A stretch of DNA of 64,000 bases from Beroe forskalii (lineage: Eukaryota > Ctenophora > Nuda > Beroida > Beroidae). The position numbers and the translations under genes are program-made. The notes under the pieces are model-generated. The model was not told the DNA's origin. It saw only the letters and a list, made by a program, of their open reading frames with translations, and did not search any database. This document shows, piece by piece, positions 35,647 to 47,400 of this stretch; within the stretch, counting starts at the first letter, position 1, and each line of letters opens with the position of its first letter. The stretch covers positions 60,001-124,000 of the forward strand of contig WFMF01000317.1 of NCBI GenBank assembly GCA_011033025.1, given 5' to 3'.

Positions 35647-38414
35647 GTACTTATTTGATTCCAATCTGTGAAAATCTTATACTTGATAGAAGTATAGATT
35701 TAAAATCTTGATAAAATTTTGATACTTGTTAAATTACCATAAATTTTCAATATTTGAAGCAGTTCAGTTAAATAACTAAATAAATAAACATAATGCTTAA
35801 AGGCCAACTGATCATTTCAAAAAAAACTCTAGATGAGTATACCAAGCAAAGCATCATACAATAATTATATTGATTACATGTATGATACCTCATCATGGAC
35901 AATAAAGTCACGCTGACTACCTCACTGTGAATATTAATGTCCTTGAAAATTAAGTCCGAGATACTTATGTCCGTAATATTCAGGTCCATGATAATTAGGT
36001 CCTGCATTTCCTCTTTTTAAACACTTAAACGTGCAAATAATGAAATTCTCAAGAAAATTGTATTTTTATCCTTGGTGACAGCGATATGAAAATTCATGTT
36101 CAATTAACAAAAAATCTTCAATTTAAGTATTCAAATCGTGTAAGAAAGTGGGAAAATCCTGCCAAAAATTTCGAATTTTTGTTTAAAATTTGAAATGGCA
36201 GGATCGAGCATCAAGTTTTAGGTCAGTGAATCATGAGTCCGTGATAATTCTGTCCGATAGGGTAGGTTTAGGACATAACGAAGACAGTTCCTGGCCTGGA
36301 TTAATGTGAACAAAGCAAAATGTCAGCATGAAAATCAGTTGTCAGAACTAAAATCATCTTGCAATCATCGCAGGGAACAAAATTCACGTGGTTTAGCACG
36401 ATCAAGATTAACTGAACTATTTTCACTTTGCACCTTCATGAAATTAAATACTTCGCTTTAGTCAATTATTGGATTGCTATCTATGGTTTCAATCCGTACT
36501 TTTTTCAAAATTTGCAAGTGAGGTTGTGTGAAGTGTCGCCAAGTGAGATGTATCCTGTATTAATATATTATTGTGTATTTTGTAAATAATGTGTTTTGGA
36601 AATTTGATAATTAGTTAACCTAAATGACTAACTATAATATAATATTTATAACAAATTATAAGATTATAATAGTGTAAGATTATTTAATATCATGATAATA
36701 AAGTTTGAATGACCTTACTTTTCATTTTGTTGTTAAGTATCTATTCAATTACATGATTTTAATGACAAAAATCGAAATAACTTTTACCGGTGGCAACATT
36801 TCTGCATTTCGAAACTTGAAAATAATTCCCTGGAAGTTTTCATGGAAATGGCTTAACGGGAAGTTATTGTAAAAGTTTCCATTAAAGCTTCCTGTATAGG
36901 CTCTCCAAAACCGAGACGGTTGTCGTAGTAACCCCCTGCTGATTTGGTGACGTCAGTCCATTTCTTTCGGTTGGAACCAATGTAACTAAACCTCACGCAG
37001 TCCGAAACAACGTTATTCTAACTTGGAATTACTAGAATTGACCAATTTCCTAATTTCTACAAATCTTCCACGTGAACTCACGTGCTGAAATGTAGCACCC
37101 AGATCTAATTTCTCGTGCATTAGTCGTATTTGAACTCATTTCAACGTAATCAAGTCGAAAATCGCGTGTAAATATCATTTTCTTGAAATCCCCTAATTTC
37201 TACAAAACGTCCACGTGAAATCACGTGATTCACTATTTCATCGTATATTTCCCACATTTAGTCACTGAGAGACATGAGGAAACCATTATTAGTTCGTCAT
37301 CCGATCACAGAATAAGGCTAAAGTACAATTTTTCATCATTAACGTAATGTCAACCATTTTGCGGCTCAATTTTTAGAGGCTTCGCATGATGACATATTTT
37401 GACTGATCACCTTGAAACTCGTTTTATAGCTAAATCTCGAGGTCTAAAAGCAAAATATCGAAGTAAAACATATTCCGACGAAAACTCTCTGAGTTAGAGA
37501 TGTTCAAAGTAGCGCAAAATAACGTTTTATCGCAAAATACGTTATTTTAGCGGTTTTACGCGATTTTGATGACGTCATCACAGCACCCAAATAGGCTCAA
37601 ACCAACTTCCCGTATGGCCTATGTAGCAATTCCGCCTTAGTACAACATACTTTGACCGATCTCATCTCAAGATAAGTCGTAGTTCTTGACAGCTCACTCG
37701 TTTAAGTTTTGTCCTAAAATTTTGACATCGATTTTTCACCGTACCTTAGGAAATCGCGTATATCTCGATGAAAAATCGAGATAGCCCAATGATCCGTATG
37801 ATTTTCTGAAAGCTCTTTAAATTTCCAACTAACGATTTTTCAAAATTTTTGAGCTATCTCCACTCCTTCTTGGTGAAAAATGCGCTCGAAAACGACCTAT
37901 TTTCGCTAAAAAAGCAGTAAAATTTCGCTAAGTTGATGACGTCATAATGACGTCATAATGACGTCACCAGAACTTCTTTTATAGCCTATTACATTTTCCC
38001 ATCTTAGATCTACAAAACCTGACCTTGATCATGTCTCTACCATTTGTGGAACTTGAGATCTCATCGATTTAAATTGGGTCCCAAATTATCATCTTCTTAG
38101 TATCCTGTGACACCGAATTCTCTCATATATAGCCCTGGCCAGTTACGTTACTGTAGCGCCCGATTTAAGTATACGCGTATCTATAAGAACGGTTGTTCTA
38201 GACCCAAAATTTTACGACTAATCGTTCTGGATAGGTTTCGACTCTCTATTTCTTTTTATTTTTCTGATATGCAGGAGGTTACCGCCCTGGCCAGGGCGGG
38301 AATGATTGTGGCATTTATCGAAGTACAGTATGTGAGAGGGCTGCTATCGGCCTGAATATAATATTATCTATATTTTCATATTCTCATGAAATTACTGTAT
38401 TTTAAAAACTGAGA
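35647..38414. other. Intergenic region, with a left-arm-only 1.4-kb block
   Basis: 35647-36898 and 38303-38414 are shared with the right arm; 36899-38302 is not. AATAAA-type signals occur at 35774-35790 after the oxidase stop. The arm-specific block contains a triple TGACGTCATAA-type run (37934-37965) and a CCCTGGCCAG motif twice (38134, 38285). It has no TIRs or flanking duplication, so a deletion from the right arm is as likely as an insertion here. Confidence 0.6.
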
Positions 38415-41400
38415 ATGTCCCTTCAAGACTTGAGCATAAGTGGGTCCCCAACTCCTCGAGCTGTTTCCCGTAGGGCTGTCAGTGCACGGCACCAACGAGT
38501 CCAGGCTAGTGTCAAGGAGGACGCCGCCAACAAGGCTCAGGGGGTAAGTCACATGGTCACAAAGTTATAAATTCTGCTATATATAAGTATATAGTCTTCT
38601 ATACTTCTATACAATGATTTTCTGCGTGATTTTAACGGGTGAGTGGACTGATGTCAAAATTTGAATCTTGTCCGAATTTAAGAGTTATCCTTTACAATTG
38701 CAATGCCTTTTCCATCAGAAGGGCCTAGTCAGAACTCAGAATGGACTTTTGTCAGAAGTGAACCTGAGTGCGAGATACCTTAGCTTATAGGGCTATACGA
38801 TTTGATTTAAAAAAAGTGTTACGAGTATATGGAAAAGACAATTTATGTTTAATTGTTTAAATCACTGGCGAGTTATTTTGGGTCAAATGACATTTGATTA
38901 TTTCTTGGCTTATACAGTAAATAATTCAGTTTGATCAATAGAATAGACAAATATTTTTCCCTCCCCCTCTTGCCTCTTGTCTGACAAAAAGGCATTGAGA
39001 ACTGAGGGGGGTTGGCAATGGACAAGTTCAGAAAAGTTCTGGAAAATTTGTACATACTACCTCCACAGCGGTAACCATGCTGACAACCAATCAAAGAGGA
39101 GTATTCACTTTGCACGTGCAGTGTGCACGCCTGCTAGCGAATACATGCTAGCAGTTTATGTACAATTTCTTCAGAGTTCCAGAAAATGCATATACTAAGG
39201 GTAATTCATAATGATTTGCACTTGGATCATAGATCAAGACCTGTAAGAGTAAATTAAAAAATAATGCTTGAGCGATAATTTTCAGACAATTTTACGTTAG
39301 AAACAGTCATTCGTCATAATTTTATCGTAGAATAAACAGCCGATTGAAGTATCTTTCGATTTCTGATTACATCAACGCTTTGTGTCACTGTTAACAAAAT
39401 AATTTTCCCATGTGTTGGAACGAACATAACTCAAGTTGTGGTAGTCTGATCTTAAAAATTTTTATACCAATTCAAGGTATAAATAACACAAATGACCTCG
39501 CAAAATTATATTCAAATTCGATATAAAACTGCAAAGTTATGAATTTTTAATCGATACCATTTAGAAAGTTCATAAATTTTGAAGAAGGCGGACTTTAAAA
39601 ATTCGTATCTGGCGCATTTTAAGGGTTAGGTTACTCGTTTTTACAGCATTTGTGGTGCTTGATATTTTCAACATATGTTTGAAACGAGACGTATATGCAA
39701 CCATAGTGGAACAAGTTATGAACAATTTTATGCATTTTGGGTTAAAAAGCTACGAAATTTCCTGGCCTCAATTTTCTAACAGCGAGTTTGGGATTTTCGT
39801 GATTCCTCTTTGGTTCTGGTATATTCCTTTGAAAATACTTCTCTTAGATCAAAATTTTAAGCTCTACAACATGGTGAAGTCCTCATGAGTCTAACTAGTC
39901 AGCACAAAAAGATATAGAGTGATTTCTATCACTCTAAGGGGATTCTAGGTGATGCAAAGCGGCATAACATGCTTCAGTACTTTATTTATCTGTTTAAGAA
40001 CCTCTGAAGCTCCTAGAACCCTGCCGAGCGGCAACAAATACCGGAGTGGTTCCTATTACAAGTTGCGATAGTCGTTTTTCAGTTTCGTTATTCTGACAGG
40101 CATTTATTGCTTACATGCAAATCATTATGAAATGCACTTGTAATAACTATAAATTTACACGTGATGTGTAATTCAGCCGATGTGCCGGCTAGAGGGTAGA
40201 CTGAATGACTATAATTTTCTGATTGGGCGGCTATCAGAATTTCATTTAAACTTGAATTTTAATATCAAAAGTAGTAAAGGACCATTTCAGGCAATAAAAA
40301 TGATCCAATTGTTGCGATATGAAAGTAATCAGCAAATTGAATAAGTTAAGGGACTAGCTTCTGAAAAATTTCAGAGATAACGGGGGAGGGAAATTAAGCG
40401 CCTGCATACAGGACCTACAAATAACAAGAATTGTGCCGGCAGGCGCAATTCTTGTTCATTAGATTTTCCATTCAAATAGGGTGCTGTCATAACCAAAGAA
40501 AAGCTTGCCTTAGCAAAGAAGCTTGCCTACTATCAAACTGAAGTGGATAATGATAAGAAAGTTTCTGATAACCATGTTGGAAAGGTTCGAAGGATACGTT
40601 TGGTTTTTCGGCCTTAAATCATTTTTGGCATCATTGAATCTTTTTTATTCATAAGATAATGACATTTGCATGAATCTCTGAGCATTTTAAACTATGAGCA
40701 TGATATTAAATCATTCTTTTCTTTTTTACATGCAAATAATATGATGGAAATGTAGTTGCAATATATTAGTAAACCCATCATGTCTCCTTCAGAGAGAAGC
40801 CCCTCGTGCCTCTAACCCTCCCAATCTCGCTGCTCCTCCTGCACCCACGCTCACTGCCCCTCGGGAGTCAGTTGCTCCCCGGATCCGGAGCAAAACCTCC
40901 AAAACAAGTGCCGTGCCTCCCCTCAAGTTAAACCTCCTAAAGCGGCCCGGCAGTGCTGGCTATCATGTGACTCCTGGCCTGGAATCCTCACGCTCAGTCC
41001 TCAGTTGGGGAGAAGACTCATTCAGACGACCTGCTGAGGTGTCCCGTACTGAGGCGCCCCGTGCTGAGGTGCCCCGTGCTGAGGTGCCCCGTGCTGAGGT
41101 GTCCCGCGCTGAGCCGCCCCGTGCTGAGGTGTCCCGTGCTGAGCCGCCCCGTGCTGAGGATGTCCAGGAGAAGCAGCAGGAGAATGTTGGAGAAAATGTC
41201 AACAATCACAATAACAGTGTAGGTATGCTGGCTGTAACGAAATTATGCATTGTGATTTACAGAATTTCTGAAGACGCAAAAGAAATTTGATATATAACTG
41301 ATACTGACATGAAACATTCGTAGTCACGTACTGCGTAGAGAATCTAAAGGTGAAAGTACCTATAAGAATTAAAAAGCCAAAAGTAATAATAATCATGGAG

Positions 41401-44400
41401 TAATAATAAGTAATAATAATAGGTAATAATAAGTAGTAATAATCATGGAGAAATCATGGAGAAAAATTTTTACATATAAAAGTCAAAAGATGAGGGGCCA
41501 AAAAGCTGGTCAACACATGCCAGTTATGGAGAAGTGAGCAACTAAGAGCTCATCAAATCTCGACAGAAGTGAGCACAATTTTTGTACTTTTGTAAAAGTA
41601 TATTTTTGATGCAGATAGCTGCAGAAGAAGAAGAAGGTCCTGCAAGCCCCGGTGGAGACTCTGACGATGAACTCACTGGTCAGCCCCTCGGATTCCATGC
41701 TTTTGAGACGGAGGTTTGGACAGAATAATGTACGGAAATATGAATACTATAGATACTTGATACTATAGATACTAGATACTATAGATACTAGAGTCTAGAT
41801 ACTATAGATACTAGATACTATAGATACTAGATGCTATAGATACTAGATACTATAGATACTAGATACTTAGATCGACGATACGTGGAATGATTGATAGATT
41901 TTTTGATAAAAAATGTCTAAATCTATGCCAATAAAGCATTGATTAAGTTCATTTCAAATGTATGCGATCCTTAGGAAGAAGGAGTGAAGAGGAAGCGGAA
42001 ATCAGAGGCGGTAGAATCGCAGATGGTTCAGGACTTGACTCAGCCTGAGACAACCCTAGAACAGCGTGCCCTGAGCACTCCCTGGGCAACCTCTGAACGG
42101 AGCTACACGCCTCAGAGATACACACCGACCCAGCCCTTAGATTCAGAGAGGGCTGATTTCTACGCCCTCAAAGAGATTCCCCGAGTTAAGCGTCTGGATA
42201 GAGTGCTCCATTCCACCAGCAGTGAGCTGACATTCGACCACCTCACAAACAGAGGAGTTAGTCACAGAGTCTCCTTCAAAGTCAGGATCATCAGCAGGTT
42301 AGTCACAGACTCCCAGAATAAAGTGAAGGATGAGAAGCAAATCTAACTAGATTGCCCCAGTGTCTCCGGTTCACATATCCATTGGCATGGGAATTGTCGG
42401 GTCTGGAATTATATTTCTCTAGTTTACCCAATCAAAATTTGTCAAGATATCATTGCGACCATTAACTACATAGGGATTGTCATACCCCTCTCATTGCCAC
42501 ATTTCAGATGTGCCAGAGACAGTTTGCGGGATCTGTACGCCTACTTTTTCGTGTCAGATGGTTCACTTGCTGTGTACGAATACAAAGAAATGGGAAAGAG
42601 GTATCCATTTATTGCTTACTTGCTTGGTATTCAATGTCATGAATAGGGCGTCTTGATAAGACATAATTCCTGTATTGGTCATTACACAAAATTATACGGA
42701 ACACAATGGATTCTATTATAAACTATGATAAATGATGAATTATCAGCGAAGAAATTTACTGATTAGCACTTTATCCATTATGTAAGTATTAAGTAGTAAA
42801 TATCGTCACAAATTAGCAACAGAGAACTTAGTACAGTAAAAACATTCGACTACGTAACTGTCCTTTCGCTGTTCCATGAATTCAATGCTCTTCAACCATC
42901 GATGGCCCAGTGGATAAGGTGTCAGACTTGAAATTTGATGGGCAATGCTGCAAGGCGCCAATAGATTTTTGACTTTGTCCTTTTGTCCAGCCGTGACAAC
43001 TTCCCTTGCAGGTGGTCAGTGAGCCCCTTCTTCCCCCGTGCTGACAACTTCCCTTGCAGGTGGTCAGTGAGCCCCTTCTTCCCCCAAAGCTGACAACTTC
43101 CCTTGCAGGTGGTCAGTGAGCCCCTTCTTCCCCCGTGCTGACAACTTCCCTTGCAGGTGGTCAGTGAGCCCCTTCTTCCCCCGTGCTGACAACTTCCCTT
43201 GCAGGTGGTCAGTGAGCCCCTTCTTCCCCCGTGCTGACAACTTCCCTTGCAGGTGGTCAGTGAGCCCCTTCTTCCCCGTGCTGACAACTTCTCTTGCAGG
43301 TGGTCAGTGAGCCCCTTCTTCCCCCGTGCTGACAACTTCCCTTGCAGGTGGTCAGTGAGCCCTTCTTCCCCGTGCTGACAACTTCCCTTGCAGATGGTCA
43401 GTGAGCCCCTTCTTCCCCCGTGCTGACAACTTCCCTTGCAGGTGGTCAGTGAGCCCCTTCTTCCCCCACGTGCCGTGTATTACCACTCTGCAGGGGCGTG
43501 CTGACAACTTCCCTTGCAGGTGGTCAGTGAGCCCTTCTTCCCCGACAACTTCCCTTGCAGGTGGTCAGGGCCTCCCTCCACCTCCCCACGAGCAACAACC
43601 CCGCCCTGCCCCCCTCCATCACAGGTGGTCAGGGCCCCTCTTCCCCCGTGCAAACTCAGGTGGTCACATAGCACCCCCGTGATGACAACTTCCCTTGCAG
43701 GTGGTCAGTGAGCCCCTTCTTCCCCGTGCTGACCTCATCAGTATAGTGTGAGTTGTCATTGTGACCTCATTAGGTATAGTGTGCCCCTCTTCCCCGTGTG
43801 ACAACTCATTGCAGGTGCTGTTCCCTTGCATTGGTCAGTGACCTCATTAGCTATAGTGTGCAGGTGTCAGTGAGCCCCTTCAGTATAGTGCAGTTGTCAT
43901 AGTGACCTCATCAGGTATCAGTGAGCCCCTTCTTCCCCCCGTGTGACAACTTCCCTTGCAGGTGGTCAGTGAGCCCCTTCTTCCCCGTGCTGACAACTCC
44001 CCTTGCAGGTGGTAGTGTGAGTTGTCCCTCGTGACCTCATCAGTGGTCAGTGAGTTGTCATATTGACCTCATTAGTATAGTGTGAGTTGTCATAGTGACC
44101 TCATCAGTATAGTGTGAGTTGTCATAGTGACCTCATTAGTATAGTGTGAGCTCTTCCCCGTGCTGACAACTTCCTTGCAGGTGGTCAGTGAGCCCCTTCT
44201 TCCCCCGTGCTGACAACTTCCCTTGCAGGTGGTCAGTGAGCCTCTTCCCCGTATAGTGTGAGTTGTCATTGTGACCTCATCAGTATAGTGTGAGTTGTCA
44301 ACCCCTACTCTGAGCATCAAGATAGGGTGAGTTGTCGTTGTGACCTCATTAGTATAGTGTGAGTTGTCATAGTGACCTCATCAGTATAGTGTGAGTTGTC

Positions 44401-47400
44401 ATAGTGACCTCATTAGAATAGTGTGAGTTGTCATAGTGACCTCATCAGTATAGTGTGAGTTGTCATAGTGACCTCATCAGTATAGTGTGAGTTGTCATAG
44501 TGACCTTATTCTTATAGTGTGAGTTGTAAGAATGACCTCATCAGTATAGTGTGAGTTGTCATAGTGACCTCATCAGTATAGTGTGAGTTGTCATAGTGAC
44601 CTTATTCTTATAGTGTGAGTTGTAAGAATAACCTCATCAGTATAGTGCGAGTTGTCATTGTGACCTCATCAGTATAGTGTGAGTTGTCATAGTGACCTCA
44701 TCAGTATAGTGTGAGTTGTCATAGTGACCTCATCAGTATAGTGTGAGTTGTCATAGCGACCTCATTAGTATAGTGTGAGTTGTCATAGTGACCTCATCAG
44801 TATAGTGCGAGTTGTCATAGTGACCTCATCAGTATAGTGTGAGTTGTCATAGTGACCTCATCAGTATAGTGTGAGTTGTCATAGTGACCTCATTAGTATA
44901 GTGTGAGTTGTCATAGTGACCTCATTAGTATAGTGTGAGTTGTCATAGTGACCTCATCAGTATAGTGTGAGTTGTCATAGTGACCTCATCAGTATAGTGT
45001 GAGTTGTCATAGTGACCTCATCAGTATAGTTTGAGTTGTCATAGTGACCTCATCAGTATAGTGTGAGTTGTCATAGTGACCTCATCAGTATAGTGTGAGT
45101 TGTCATAGCGACCTCATTAGTATAGTGTGAGTTGTCATAGTGGCCTCATTAGTATAGTGTTAGTTGTCATAGTGACCTTGTTAGTATAGTGTTAGTTGTC
45201 ATAGTGACCTCATCAGTATAGTGTGAGTTGTCATAGTGACCTCATTAGTATAGTGTGAGTTGTCATAGTGACCTCATCAGTATAGTGAAAAAGTGTGAAT
45301 TGTCATTGTGACGTGATTAGTTACTCTGTTGTCATAGTAACCTAAGAACCTAGTAGCCTATTATACTGCAGTATCCCTTGTTTTGAGCTATTCTTGATCC
45401 TACAAACTTACAAAGTAGTTTGTAGTTCGTGGTTGTCATAGTCACTGCCTGGAAAGTACATTATCATGATGGCTGGCATCATAGGTTCCAAATAACAATG
45501 TAGGATAATAGGTACAGTGCATGGTAACTCTGTAAGATTTGGCAGATGTTGAACTTGCAGTCAGCGCCGATACACCGCCGATAGGCGCTGATCGGGCCCA
45601 ATCAGCGCTGATCAGCGGTACCGCCGATCAGCGCCGATGGAAAAATTTAATTCTCATCGGCGATTGTCGGCGCTGATTAGCGCTGGTCGGCGCCGATTGC
45701 CTAAGATTGTAGCTTATAACTTAATTTCATGATAAAGTATTAAGAGAATGGAATGATAATGGGATAATTTTGGAGCTGTTGTTTTGTTGAGTCAGCAGAC
45801 CGCAGAGCTACAGCTGTGGAACGAGCTCAACAGTCCCCACTGCTTCTATTGCTTTCTCTCAAACGAGTGTAACACGTGGCCATCTATTGCTGCTTTCTCT
45901 CACTACCTCACTCAAACGAGTGTAACACGTGGCCATCTTAACAATCAACTTAACATTTAACAGGGTGATCATCTAGTAACAATGGTTACATCTTTAACAA
46001 TGCGATTACCTCTGCTGCATTTCAGGCACAACGGATGCAGGATTGATGAGAGAGCTGAAAGAGAGGAATGTCTCAAAAGATACGTGTCTCCGGAAGAAAA
46101 ATGTAGAATCAGAAACTTGGAAAATGTCCAAAGTATGCGTGCTATGATGACCGAATTACATTGAGAAGCATGTCTGCTTGCTTTCTTCATTTCTTGTGCA
46201 ATTTGAACGAGATTTTACATTTTTATATTCTTAGGTAGGAAACTACTTTTCATGGTCTCGTGCCAGTGTTAAGGAACAAAAGAGAATCATGCCTAAATTT
46301 TTACATTGTTAGGTTCCCTTCCTACCTGCTTTGGCAAAATCGTTGCAACTTTAAAACTGTGACTTATATTTTCAAAGACACCTCTTTAAGAATCAAGCCC
46401 TAAGCTTTTCTGCATTTTGATTTAAAAGCATATTTTAAAGCACAAATCTCCTAAACATCATGCTTCCCATAGATCAGATCAAAGAACAGCTAAAGTCTCG
46501 TCCTGTGAGGTCTCTGGTGGGTTTGGGACACTACTTCCTGCTCCATGACAAAGATAAGGATGGCTTCTGGAGGGCTGACGAGCTGCAGGCGGTTCTAAGG
46601 ACCTTCAGGATACAGCTGCCTCACAGTGTGAGTAGCGATTAGTGGCTCTAGATTACTCCAACTTCCTACATAGAGTTGCAGCTGCCTCACAGTGTAAATT
46701 GAGTAAAGTTGAGTAAAGTTGAGTAAAGTTGAGTAAAGTTGAGTAAAGTTGAGTAAAGTTGAGTAAAGTTGAGTAAAGTTGAGTAAAGTTGAGTAAAGCT
46801 GAGTAAAATTAAGTAAAGCTGAGTAAAATTGAGTAAAGTTTACCCGTAAGTCTGCATTCCGTGATCCTCAGGACTTCGTGCTGTTTTTCAACATTCTTGA
46901 CGAGGACGGGAGCGGCTTGCTGGACGTTGGGGAGTTTCTGCGAGGCATGCTGGGAGAAATGTGCGAGGCCAGAGTGGGCCTCGTGACTCGTGCCTGGCTG
47001 AGGATGGACCCTGGGAAACGCGGGGAGGTGTCCTTCGTGACAGTGAGACAATTCTACAACCCGGCCATTAGCTTCGACCCTAGAACAGGTAATATACGAT
47101 GTGATGTATTAATTTTGGTGTGAGTTTGGTAACGGAAAGTTTTCCTAATTTCAACGTGAACTGTAATCCACGAAAACATATACCTAGTTGGGGGCTGGCA
47201 AGCAAAGTCTACTGATAGCATCGCCGTCCAATGCTCGCCCTCGGGCTTGCCAACTGCCGCGGGGGCTTGCCAACCCCTGATATATACTTGTTGATGCGAA
47301 ATTCTATCAGAAATCACGAAAAACATTTCAAAACAGTTGTTTCATACTTTCTTAACAAGTATTTGACTATTTGATGGCTAATAGATCATGAATTCGTCAT

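Larger units (their letters stand above)
33633..45300 (+). repeat. Left arm of a large palindrome
   Basis: From about 33633 the sequence matches, inverted, 51790-62813: oxidase gene, intergenic region, exons 1-7 of the calcyphosine-2-like gene and both minisatellites. Arm-specific features here are the 946-bp element at 39195, the 1.4-kb segment at 36899-38302 and a longer 32-bp array. Similarity is high enough for base-by-base alignment, with scattered substitutions. Confidence 0.92.

Noticed and set aside
39652..39888. Calling the 78-codon frame of the TA element a host gene
   Set aside because: It occurs in all copies of a mobile element and has no independent support.
42922..43335. Long antisense open frame of 137 codons with a KGLTDHLQGKLSARG repeat (and its right-arm counterpart of 183 codons at 52635-53186)
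   Set aside because: A by-product of a 48-bp array whose length is a multiple of three; the sense frame continues into a conserved exon, the antisense one into nothing.
43728..45297. Regular 32-bp repeats resembling a CRISPR array
   Set aside because: Units are contiguous with no spacers, the genome is eukaryotic with introns, and the unit is explained as an exon-intron junction.
42922..45297. Taking the palindrome arms as purely assembly artefact
   Set aside because: The arms differ by several independent insertions with proper target duplications and by many substitutions, which simple read fold-back would not create; joined haplotypes remain possible and are stated as such.
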